From Myxococcus stipitatus DSM 14675 (lineage in GTDB: Bacteria > Myxococcota > Myxococcia > Myxococcales > Myxococcaceae), in contig NC_020126.1 in the NCBI RefSeq assembly GCF_000331735.1, forward strand, positions 4,216,001-4,280,000: a stretch of DNA of 64,000 nucleotides. The letters run 5' to 3'. The position numbers and the translations under genes are program-made. A model generated the notes under the pieces. The model was given only the letters and a program-made list of their open reading frames with translations, did no database searches and was not told the origin of the DNA. Shown here piece by piece: positions 9,192 through 16,675 of this stretch. The first letter of the stretch is position 1. Each line of letters starts with the position of its first letter.

Positions 9192-9215
9192 CCAGGACAA
9201 ATGCTTGTCGCCTGG
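9192..9215. promoter_or_regulatory. Dyad CCAGGACAA/TTGTCGCCTGG near a start codon
   Basis: An inverted repeat with arms at 9192-9200 and 9205-9215, with a two-base bulge and a 4-nt loop. It lies 11 bp upstream of the start of the exported-protein gene on the - strand, in the 169-bp divergent gap. It could be an operator or an RNA hairpin near the ribosome-binding site. No regulator can be named. Confidence 0.3.
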
Positions 9216-9350
9216 ATGGTAATGCTGGTGAGAGGGTTTGCGATAGGTGGCGGGTCCGGCGGGCCCTCGGGTCTGGGCCGACACGTGTTTCGCGGTGTTG
9301 ACACCCCCCCATGGACGGGAGCCCGGTGTGCGGGCTACAGACTCGCGCCC

Positions 9351-10208
9351 ATGTTCATCATCACGGGTAGCTCTCCCAAGCAGCAGGTGGTCGGGGAGCG
9401 CGTTGCTCCTTGTCAGGATTGTCGACAGGAGACGAAGCACAGGGTTCACCGGCACTACGCCGTGAAGCACTTGTTCTGGTTTCCCCTCTTCTCGATGGGG
9501 ACGAAGTACGTGCAGGCGTGTACGCGCTGCAACCTCCACTCCGAGGCGCCCCCGCCGGAGCCTGGCTCGGTGCCCCTGGCGCCGCTGCTCCACCGACGTG
9601 GCTTCATGTTCCCGCTGGGGCTCCTCCTGCTTCCCTGCGTCGTCTTCCCCTTGCTGGGCGCGTTGACGTCCGGCGCGAGGAGCGTTTCGACGGGCTCGGG
9701 AGAGGTCCCCACGGAAGTGGCGCAGCCCGCGGGCTTCAACGAGCGGTTCTCCGCTCAGCCCGAGGATGAGGTGGTCGAGAAGAAGCTCCAGGCCCTCTTC
9801 GAGGAGATGGGGATGCGCTCCGTCACCCTCGAGGCCCACTCCGCGAAGGTGGAGGGCCACGTCATCCGCGTCGTCACCGCGCGCTCCTCCCGCCTCAAGA
9901 AGGTGAGCGACGGAGACCGGATTCGTCTCCTCGAGGCCATGGAGGCGGTGGCGGACGAGCACTTCGCCTCCGACGAAATCTTCCTGGGCCTCCAGGGCCG
10001 GCTGCTGTGGGGCGGGCATTCACACCGCGGCGCGGGGGAATCGTGGAGCCGCGTGGTCGATGGCTCGACGCCCAACCCGGAGACGGATGCGCTCCTGGCG
10101 CTTCAGCAGCGAGAGGGGCCGTCCGCCGCGGGCGCGGAGCCAGATGCGCCGGTCGCGCCGTCCGCTGGCACGGAGCCCGTCGAGCCGTCCGCCGCCTCCG
10201 CGGAGTAG
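9351..10208 (+). CDS. Zinc-ribbon membrane-associated protein of unknown function
   Basis: A 285-aa protein; ATG 9351 is chosen because the coding pattern starts there. The N-terminal part has two Cys pairs, CQDC and CTRC, 38 residues apart, a zinc-ribbon arrangement, with VKHLFWFPLFSMGTKY between them as in zf-containing bacterial membrane proteins. One hydrophobic segment follows (GFMFPLGLLLLPCVVFPLLGAL, about residues 84-105). Residues ~130-225 form a small soluble alpha/beta domain. The last ~35 residues are Pro/Ala/Glu-rich (PDAPVAPSAGTEPVEPSAAS), and this tail is encoded on DNA that also encodes the end of the convergent ATP-grasp gene (106-bp overlap). Zinc binding is inferred; no function is assigned. 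Confidence 0.6.
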   Translation: MFIITGSSPKQQVVGERVAPCQDCRQETKHRVHRHYAVKHLFWFPLFSMGTKYVQACTRCNLHSEAPPPEPGSVPLAPLLHRRGFMFPLGLLLLPCVVFPLLGALTSGARSVSTGSGEVPTEVAQPAGFNERFSAQPEDEVVEKKLQALFEEMGMRSVTLEAHSAKVEGHVIRVVTARSSRLKKVSDGDRIRLLEAMEAVADEHFASDEIFLGLQGRLLWGGHSHRGAGESWSRVVDGSTPNPETDALLALQQREGPSAAGAEPDAPVAPSAGTEPVEPSAASAE

Positions 10209-11329
10209 CGCCTCAGGGCCTCACGAATCTCCCATTCGTAGACCGTGAGGCCCTCGCGGCGCAGTTGGGGGAGCAGGTCGCCGAAGGCATTGGCCTCCAC
10301 CACGCGGTGCCCTTCGAAGAACTCCTCGAAGAGCAGGTCGATGCCCACGTGCAGACAGTCATGTACGCGGGCCACCGCGCGGCAGCTCTCCAGGGCCCAC
10401 TCCCACGCCTTGCCCGGCATCGCGGCCCGGAGCGCGTCCAGGTCGCCCCGCTTGCCGCCCAGGTGCAGGTTGGTGATGGGTCCTCGGCTCTGCCGCACCA
10501 CGGTGAAGGCGGGCTCTCCCGCCACCACGAGGACACGGCAGTCGAAGAAGTCGCCGCCCAGCCGCGCCTTGGGGATGGAGCGCTCCACCTGGGAGCCCTC
10601 GCGCAGCAGGAACGCGAGGACCTCCTCGATGCGCTCCGGCTCCTCGATGCGGCGGACCTTGAGTGAGTTGTACCAGCCCGTCTCCGTCACTTCGATGGTG
10701 GTGACCAGCGACTCGCGCCCCCGGTGGCTCCGGAAGATGGCCAGGCACGACGCCGACGAGCCGCAGGACACCTTCACGAACACCTCGCGGCAGTCCTGCT
10801 CGCGCATCCGCTCGCGGAGCGACGCGGTGTCTGTCACGCCGTCCAGCGGGTCGGGGACGGGGATGCCCCTCGCGGCGTACTTCCGCGAGGTGATGCGCTT
10901 GTCGAACAGGTCCGCGATGCTCGCGGGGGCTTGCAGTGCCCTCCAGCGCGGACGCTTCGCGAAGCACGCCTCCAGCTCCGACAACACGCTCAGGAACCCC
11001 AGGTGTGCTTGTCGAGGGCAGAGGATGCGCCCGTGCTCCTCTCGCAGCGCCGCCACCTGCTCGGGGTCGAGCACGGAGCACCCCTGCTTCACGGCTTCGC
11101 TGTAGCCGCGCACGAGCAGGGCCTTCTCCACCTCCCAGCTCTCGCCCGCGGCGTCGATGCGGACCAGGGCGTCGGTGTCTGGCAGGTCCAGGAGGAGGCT
11201 CGGCGTGGCCAGCAGCTCTCGCCAGGGCACCACCCGCGCGAGGGCCTGTCCCTGGGCCACCAGCGCCTCCTGGAAGAGGGAGACTCGCCGGTTCTCGGCG
11301 TTGCCGATGAGGATGAATGGAACCGTCAC
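10103..11329 (-). CDS. STM4014-like ATP-grasp protein
   Basis: A 408-aa protein with ATP-grasp features. After an N-terminal pre-ATP-grasp fold (PFILIGNAENRRVSLFQEAL) it has DKRITSRKYAARGIPVPDP, EVFVKVSCGSSASCLA (ATP-binding Lys and small-residue loop), DFFDCRVLVVAGEPAFTVVR, ITNLHLGGKRGD, and VGIDLLFEE...RVVEANAFGDLLP with the C-terminal metal-binding Glu and Asn. This resembles RimK/glutathione synthetase-type ligases, which join a carboxylate to an amine through an acyl-phosphate. It matches the family named for Salmonella STM4014. It is the last gene of a minus-strand operon, 13 bp after the leucine-rich gene. The final ~30 residues are low-complexity Ala/Ser/Gly and overlap the 3' end of the zinc-ribbon gene. 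Substrate unknown. Confidence 0.75.
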   Translation of the reverse strand: MTVPFILIGNAENRRVSLFQEALVAQGQALARVVPWRELLATPSLLLDLPDTDALVRIDAAGESWEVEKALLVRGYSEAVKQGCSVLDPEQVAALREEHGRILCPRQAHLGFLSVLSELEACFAKRPRWRALQAPASIADLFDKRITSRKYAARGIPVPDPLDGVTDTASLRERMREQDCREVFVKVSCGSSASCLAIFRSHRGRESLVTTIEVTETGWYNSLKVRRIEEPERIEEVLAFLLREGSQVERSIPKARLGGDFFDCRVLVVAGEPAFTVVRQSRGPITNLHLGGKRGDLDALRAAMPGKAWEWALESCRAVARVHDCLHVGIDLLFEEFFEGHRVVEANAFGDLLPQLRREGLTVYEWEIREALRRYSAEAADGSTGSVPADGATGASGSAPAADGPSRC

Positions 11330-11342
11330 CCGGACTCCGTTG

Positions 11343-12404
11343 CTACGGTCTGCGTTGATTTCTCGCGTCGACGCCGGGGCCCACGGCCTCGACTCGGATC
11401 ACGCCCACGTCGGACATCATGTTCCTCCGGAGGTCCAGGTGCTGGAGGTGACGGAACGCCTCCGCGTGCTCCGAGAGCCACAGCGCCCCTGGGTTGGAGA
11501 AGGTGCCTCCGGACAGGTCCAGGTGCGTGAGCCGAGGGAGCAACGGTGAGTCGTGGAGGGCGCGGACGAGGTCGTCCGTCCACCGCGTGTTGCGCAAGCC
11601 CAGGCGCCGGAGGTTCGGCAGGCCCTCGCCGCTGAGCAGGGGACCGAGGTCCGTCACACGCTCCATCGCGTCCGTGTAGTCACCCCCGAGCCAGACCTCC
11701 ATCCGCTCCAGCGCGGGCCACTTCGCGTTCAAGAGGGAGTCTCGGCAGCCGCGAGAGATCTCCCACGTCCGCAACGTGAACTCGCGCAGCACCGGCAGGT
11801 CGATGCCCCCCAGCCGGGCGTGAATGCCTCTCAAGTGGAGCGAGCGCAGGCGCGGGAGCACCGCATAGAGCGCGGAGACATCGCCAAGCCGGATCGAGGA
11901 GTAGGTCTCATCCTCGTGGGCTTCCTGGGCGTGGTACGCGAGCGACTGGAGCGTCAGGGAGCCTCCTTCGCGGACGATGAGCCGGGTCACCGCCTCATAG
12001 CTGCTCAGCATCCCCGGGTCGGAGATTCCGCCGACGGAGAGTGCGCGGAGGAAGCGCCCCGACGGGTGTCGAAGGAGCTCCCGCAGGATCTTCGAGGCGG
12101 TGGCCTCGGCGAGGGGAGAACGGGGGCCGACCCGGGCCGCGCGGATGAAGCCCAGCTCCCAGTCCAGCTCCAGGGACCTGCTCTCGAGGGCCCAGGCAAG
12201 CGCGTCCCCGAGCAACTGCTTCTGGTGTCTCTGGAGGAACCCGGTGGCCTCGACGCGCGCGTGATGCAAGGCGATGAGCTCGCCGCGCGGGTCGCCCTGG
12301 GCCTGGAGCCAGTCGCCGTAGACCAGATACGCGTCCACGGCGTCGGGGTCCTGGAGGATGGCTGCTTCAAGCTCGGGATTTGAAGCAGCCTTGCTCCGCG
12401 ACAT
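11343..12404 (-). CDS. TIGR02996/leucine-rich repeat protein (STM4015-like paralogue)
   Basis: A 353-aa protein. Residues ~9-60 hold the repeat-companion motif NPELEAAILQDPD...DAYLVYGDWLQAQGDPRGELIAL, known as TIGR02996 in planctomycetes and myxobacteria. Leucine-rich repeats follow, for example LPRLRSLHLRGIHARL, LPNLRRLGLRNTRWTDDL and LPRLTHLDLSGGTFSNPGA. It is clearly paralogous to the gene immediately upstream (12410-13771) but lacks that protein's WGR domain. The start at 12404 is 5 bp after the upstream stop; the next gene starts 13 bp downstream. LRR proteins bind other proteins, so this may be the scaffold or substrate of the STM401x enzymes, by analogy with the STM4015 LRR family. That role is inference. 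Confidence 0.75.
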   Translation of the reverse strand: MSRSKAASNPELEAAILQDPDAVDAYLVYGDWLQAQGDPRGELIALHHARVEATGFLQRHQKQLLGDALAWALESRSLELDWELGFIRAARVGPRSPLAEATASKILRELLRHPSGRFLRALSVGGISDPGMLSSYEAVTRLIVREGGSLTLQSLAYHAQEAHEDETYSSIRLGDVSALYAVLPRLRSLHLRGIHARLGGIDLPVLREFTLRTWEISRGCRDSLLNAKWPALERMEVWLGGDYTDAMERVTDLGPLLSGEGLPNLRRLGLRNTRWTDDLVRALHDSPLLPRLTHLDLSGGTFSNPGALWLSEHAEAFRHLQHLDLRRNMMSDVGVIRVEAVGPGVDARNQRRP

Positions 12405-12409
12405 GGGGC

Positions 12410-13771
12410 CTACTCGCCGACGGCGGCGTAGCGGTACTCCTCGTCGTAGTCGCGCTGATTGCCCGCGGCGACGGTGCCGGCGATCTTCGCGACCAGCTTC
12501 TCGCCCTCGCCGGTCATCGTGTTCTCGGTCAGGTCCAGGTGCTTCAGGTGCTTGTAGGCCGCCGCGTGGTTCGCGAGCTCATGCGCCCCCACGTCGGACA
12601 AGCAGCCCATGGACAGGTCCAGCTTCTCGAGCTGGGGGAGGATCTTCGCGGTGTGCAGCACTTTCACCAGGTCGTCGGTGAACTCCGAGTTGCGCAGGCC
12701 CAGCACCTTGACGTTCGACAGGCCCTTGCCGTCGAGGATGGGCTGGATGTCCTCCACGCCGCCCTCCGCGCCGTAGCCATCCGCGCCGAACCAGACCTCC
12801 AGGCGCTCGAGCTTGGGCCAGGTCGCGCTGGCGATGGACTTCACCGCGCCGAGCGGCAGGCCGCCTGTCTCCATGATGAACTCACGCAGCTCCGGCAGCT
12901 CCACCTTGCCCAGCTCCGCGCTCGCGCCGCGCAGCCGCAGGGAGCGCAGGTTCGGGAGGGCCTTGTAGAGGCCCGAGACGTCGTTGACGTAGGACCAGGA
13001 GATCTCCGTCTCGTCCGGGTACTGAAAGTCGCCCAGGAAGAGGTTCTGGAGCGTGGGCACTTCCTTCGCGGCGACGATGGCGGCGGTGACGTCGTCGTAG
13101 TTGTTCTCGCCATCCATGTCGACCATGCCGACGGCGAGCGAGCGGATGAAGCGCGCGGAGGGGTGGGCGAGCAACTGCTTCACCGTCTCGGGGACATCGA
13201 GCTCGGAGTCGTAGTCACCCTTGCCGACGCGCGCCTCGCGGATGAAGCCCAGGTGCCACTGGACGGTGAGCTCCTCGTCGCTCCACGCCTTCGCCATCCC
13301 GCCGAGCAGCAGCGCCTTGTGCTTCTTGAGGTGCGCGGTGACCTTGCGCTTGAGGGCGCCGGCCTCGGCGCTGTCCGCGTTCGCCGCCGCGTGCTGGAGC
13401 GCGATGAGCTCGCCGCGCGGGTCGCCCTGGCCCTGGAGCCAGTCGCCGTAGACCAGGTAGGCGTCCTGGTTGTCCGGGTCCTTCAGGATGGCGGCCTCGA
13501 GCTCGGGGTTGGACTTGCCCTCGACCGCTTCGACCTCGTCGCCGTCCCCGTCCTCACCGTCCTCGCCGTCGACGAGCTCGTAGCCCTTCTTCTCCTTCTC
13601 GCGGACCAGCTTGTCGTGCTCCTTCAGGGCCGCCTCGGGAGAGTCGAAGCTCTGAGTCTTCTCCTGGCCATCGGTGCCGATGCGACCCCACTTGGTGGTG
13701 AAGGTCTTGCCCTCGAGCGTGATCTCCCAGAACTTGTTGGAGCTGCCTTCCTTGAACTCGTACCGCGGCAT
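12410..13771 (-). CDS. WGR domain + TIGR02996 + leucine-rich repeat protein (STM4015-like)
   Basis: A 453-aa protein. Residues 1-65 form a WGR domain (MPRYEFKEGSSNKFWEI, then TTKWGRIGTDGQ), a module also found in PARPs and in standalone bacterial proteins where it binds nucleic acids. An acidic linker (DGEDGEDGDGDEVE) leads to the TIGR02996 motif (residues ~88-130). LRRs follow (LPNLRSLRLRGASAELGKV, LSNVKVLGLRNSEFTDDL, LPQLEKLDLSMGCLSDVGA, LKHLDLTENTMTGEG). The stretch FLGDFQYPDETEISWSYVNDV resembles the STM4015 family signature as I remember it. It is the first gene of the minus-strand operon with its paralogue and the ATP-grasp gene. The acidic linker and the WGR are additions relative to a plain LRR protein. 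Likely an interaction hub or substrate; not proven. Confidence 0.75.
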   Translation of the reverse strand: MPRYEFKEGSSNKFWEITLEGKTFTTKWGRIGTDGQEKTQSFDSPEAALKEHDKLVREKEKKGYELVDGEDGEDGDGDEVEAVEGKSNPELEAAILKDPDNQDAYLVYGDWLQGQGDPRGELIALQHAAANADSAEAGALKRKVTAHLKKHKALLLGGMAKAWSDEELTVQWHLGFIREARVGKGDYDSELDVPETVKQLLAHPSARFIRSLAVGMVDMDGENNYDDVTAAIVAAKEVPTLQNLFLGDFQYPDETEISWSYVNDVSGLYKALPNLRSLRLRGASAELGKVELPELREFIMETGGLPLGAVKSIASATWPKLERLEVWFGADGYGAEGGVEDIQPILDGKGLSNVKVLGLRNSEFTDDLVKVLHTAKILPQLEKLDLSMGCLSDVGAHELANHAAAYKHLKHLDLTENTMTGEGEKLVAKIAGTVAAGNQRDYDEEYRYAAVGE

Positions 13772-13816
13772 GGCCGTCCTCTCCTGCGCCGAGCGTGGCG
13801 CGTCCCGGGACGGAAG

Positions 13817-15313
13817 CTAGAGAAGCCCTCGCGCAAGCTCAAGCGTCGCGCCCGTCCAAGCTTCCCAGGGCGCCTCCATGGACAGCCCCGCCCGATTTTC
13901 TTCCTGGAATCCCCGTTCCCGCGTCACGGCGCCGGCACGAGGCACCTGGAGCCGGGGACTGGGGCCGCTCAGGTCGAGCAGGTGGAGCCCCACTCGAGAG
14001 GGGAGGCCCTCCGCCTCCAGCGTCGCCTGACGGACCGCGTCGAGTCTCAGCACATCCACGCGCGCGCGCTTCGAGTCCGCCTCCGCGCGGGCCAGCACCT
14101 CGGCGTCGTCTCGCGGTGTGAGAATCTCGACGGTGCCTCGGGCGCGCCATTCGCGCAGGAGCAATTCGGACAGGCCGCGCTCGGCCTCCAGCGGGTGGGG
14201 GCCGGTTCCGTCCCATGGGAAGGCCACCTGGAAGCGCAGGTCCTGGTCGCCCAGCCACAGGGACAGCCTGCGCACCAGGCACAGCACCAGCCCCAGGGCC
14301 ACGACGGCGCGCTGCCACTTCACGCCGGAGTCCTTCACGCGGGCCTCGGCGAGGCTCGGGGGCAGGACGAACGTGATGACGCGGCGGCGGCGCACCGCGA
14401 GGCTCTCGTCGCGGGTGTAGTAGAGCAGCTCGCCCTCGACGTAGCGCACGTCGAACAGGTCGAGCGTGGGCTCATCCTCCATGTAGACGAGCTCGGAGGT
14501 GACCAGGTTCTCCAGGCTGCCCACGTTGGAGACGGAGGAGAAGCCTCCCTGGGGGAAGGCGGCCTCGTCGTCGAGCGCGGAGGGGGCGGGGCCGGAGGAG
14601 ACGGAGCGCGCGCGGAGGCGGGCTGGGAGCGTGCGGGAGAGCGCCTCGGCGGCCTCCACGGCCTGCTCCAGGGCCATGCGCTGGGCCTTGCCCTGGAGGT
14701 GCTCCAGGTTCTCCAGCGTGAAGACCTCCGCGTCGCCCAGCAAGGCCGGGGCGCGGCGTGCTCCCGAGGTCAGCGCTTCGTACCCCTGGGCGAGCTGCTC
14801 CAGGAACGGGCCCCCCTCGCGCAGCGCCGTGTAGCCGGATTGCAACAGTTCCCCAGGAGTCTTCTCCAGGACGCGGCGGGCGAGCGCGGGGTTCATCCCG
14901 AGGCCCGTGGTGAAGCCCGTGCGGGAGAGGACTCGGGCCACGAGGAAGGCCATGCCGCGAGGACGCAGGGCCGAGGGCAGCCGCGCGAGGGCGGCGGACA
15001 CGGCTTCGAGGTGAGGCTCGGCGGCGAGCCGGGCGAGCACATGGTCGTCATACGCGCGCACGGCGGCGCGCAGTCGGGGCAGGGTGTGCGGGACAGGGAG
15101 GGATGAGGCGAGGGCGTGTCCGGCGACCAGCCGCCCCAGGTCCAACACCAGCGCGGGGGGCGGGAGCGTGGGGGACTCCGCGAGGGTGGCCAGCAGCCAC
15201 GGCACACCCGCGGAGAGCACCTCCGCGTCGAGCCGCTCCTGACGAGCGAGTCCCAACCCCGCGCAGAGCCAGCGTTCCGTGTCGTGCGGGCCTCGTCGCG
15301 CCGATGCATCCAT
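13817..15313 (-). CDS. vWA-like component of the FtsH-vWA-MoxR system
   Basis: A 498-aa protein; ATG 15313 is preferred (GGAAG just upstream) over 15376. The N-terminal ~280 residues are Leu/Ala-rich helices. The middle contains GGFSSVSNVGSLENLVTSEL followed by DLFDVRYVEGELLYYTRDES, a block I associate with the vWA-bearing partner of MoxR in ternary systems. The C-terminal ~200 residues read as alternating strands and helices (RRRRVITFVLPPS, VVALGLVLCLVRRLSLWL, RFQVAFP) like a vWA fold, but no clear DxSxS metal site is seen. vWA partners normally couple MoxR ATPases to substrates. It sits last in the locus, 124 bp after a methyltransferase gene. Family assignment rests on context plus pattern memory. 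Confidence 0.55.
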   Translation of the reverse strand: MDASARRGPHDTERWLCAGLGLARQERLDAEVLSAGVPWLLATLAESPTLPPPALVLDLGRLVAGHALASSLPVPHTLPRLRAAVRAYDDHVLARLAAEPHLEAVSAALARLPSALRPRGMAFLVARVLSRTGFTTGLGMNPALARRVLEKTPGELLQSGYTALREGGPFLEQLAQGYEALTSGARRAPALLGDAEVFTLENLEHLQGKAQRMALEQAVEAAEALSRTLPARLRARSVSSGPAPSALDDEAAFPQGGFSSVSNVGSLENLVTSELVYMEDEPTLDLFDVRYVEGELLYYTRDESLAVRRRRVITFVLPPSLAEARVKDSGVKWQRAVVALGLVLCLVRRLSLWLGDQDLRFQVAFPWDGTGPHPLEAERGLSELLLREWRARGTVEILTPRDDAEVLARAEADSKRARVDVLRLDAVRQATLEAEGLPSRVGLHLLDLSGPSPRLQVPRAGAVTRERGFQEENRAGLSMEAPWEAWTGATLELARGLL

Positions 15314-15437
15314 GCGTCTTCCGTGTATCACGAGGGCCGCCGCGTTTGCGCTCGACGCCCGTGAGGGGAGCCGCACGGGCCCCGAGGCTTCGAGCGCCGA
15401 GTCGAGCCCTCACCTGGCGCCGGTCAGGCTCCGGGAA

Positions 15438-16604
15438 TCAAGTCGCCGCGCGCGTGAGGCAGTAGAGCGTGGTCGTCTCGCGCGAGCGCGCCATGTGCAG
15501 CGGGTCCGAGGTGTCCTTGGCCTTGGCGTGCCGCGCCGCTGTCGACTTGCTCCACTTCACCGTCAGGCCGCAGCGGGTGATCTGCTCCTGGAGCCAGCCC
15601 TGGGGGCGCAGGCCGAGCAGCACCGCCAGGTCCGACAGGATGAGCAACCCTTCTCCTCCCGGGGTGAGCGCGTCGGAGAGTCCCTCGAGGAAGCGCTTCA
15701 GGAACTGGCTGTCCTCGTCGAACACCGCCCGGTCCACGCGGTTCTTGGGGGGCTCGGGAATCCATGGGGGGTTGCACACCACGAGGTCCGCCTTCCCAGG
15801 GGGGAAGAGGTCGGCCTCGGTCACCTGGAAGGATTTGCGCAGCCCCAGTTGCTCGGCGTTCTCCCTCGAGCAGGCCACGGCGCGCGAGTCGCAGTCCGTC
15901 GCATGCACGGACGCGGCGCCCCGCTGGAGGAGGAGGAAGGAGAGCACGCCGGTGCCCGTGCCCACGTCGAACACACGCGGGCCCTTCAGCGTGGGGAGCG
16001 AGAGCAGCAGCTCCACGTAGTCGGTGCGCGTGGGCAGGTAGACGCCGTAGTGCGGATGGATGAGGCCGGTGAGCCCAGGCACCGCCAGGCCCTTTCGTCG
16101 CCACTCCGCCGCGCCGAGCATGCCGAGCAACTGCTTGAGGGGGACCACCGTGAACTCCGTCGCGGGTTCCCCCCAGACCTGTCGGCACGCCAGGGCCACG
16201 TCCGGTGCCCGCGCGAGCGCGAGCCGGTAGTCGCGGTCCAACGACACGACGATGCGCGACAGCGTCTCGTGCTCCAACTGCCGTGCGCGTCGCTCGGCTC
16301 GGAAGGCCTCCAGGGGAGAGCGGGCGTTCGACGCTCGTTCCAGCCTGCGGCCCAGCGCGCCCAGGAGCTGCTTCGCGTTGTGGAAGTCGCCCGAGTACAG
16401 CAGGAACTCGCCACGGCGGACCCGCTTGAGCGCCGTGTCCGCGCTGAGCCTGTCGTCCACCGCGTGCAGTCGGGCAGGTGAGGGCTCGTCGCTCTCCGAG
16501 CGCCAGGTGAAGGGGGCGCCCGCGGGCAGCGGGGACGCGGTGGGGGCGGACGCGACGGGGGCCGGTCCCTTGGGCGGGGGGGCGGTTCGGGTGGGACGGG
16601 GCAT
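15438..16604 (-). CDS. Class I SAM-dependent methyltransferase (NPPW type)
   Basis: A 388-aa protein; ATG 16604 is used because upstream codons are Pro/Gly/Arg-rich non-coding-like sequence. The SAM-binding motif is RVFDVGTGTGVLSFLL (about residue 220), followed by ATDCDSRAVACSRENAE (acidic loop) and the catalytic NPPW in DLVVCNPPWIPEPPKN. This places it with N6-adenine/N5-glutamine methyltransferases of the HemK/RlmF type, which flip an amide or exocyclic amine into the NPP(Y/W) pocket. The N-terminal ~200 residues are a separate helical domain. It is inserted between the MoxR gene and the vWA-like gene in the same orientation (gaps of 71 and 124 bp), so it may be a passenger or a modifier recruited to the system. 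Substrate not predictable. Confidence 0.75.
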   Translation of the reverse strand: MPRPTRTAPPPKGPAPVASAPTASPLPAGAPFTWRSESDEPSPARLHAVDDRLSADTALKRVRRGEFLLYSGDFHNAKQLLGALGRRLERASNARSPLEAFRAERRARQLEHETLSRIVVSLDRDYRLALARAPDVALACRQVWGEPATEFTVVPLKQLLGMLGAAEWRRKGLAVPGLTGLIHPHYGVYLPTRTDYVELLLSLPTLKGPRVFDVGTGTGVLSFLLLQRGAASVHATDCDSRAVACSRENAEQLGLRKSFQVTEADLFPPGKADLVVCNPPWIPEPPKNRVDRAVFDEDSQFLKRFLEGLSDALTPGGEGLLILSDLAVLLGLRPQGWLQEQITRCGLTVKWSKSTAARHAKAKDTSDPLHMARSRETTTLYCLTRAAT

Positions 16605-16675
16605 GGACCCGAGGGGGTAGCACGTCCGCGCCCCACCGTCGCGCCTGGGGTGATGGGAAGGTCTGTCCGGTGCGC

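Noticed and set aside
12380-15106. 908-codon + strand open frame over the LRR and vWA-like genes
   Set aside because: Antisense shadow of well-supported minus-strand genes; no recognisable domain.
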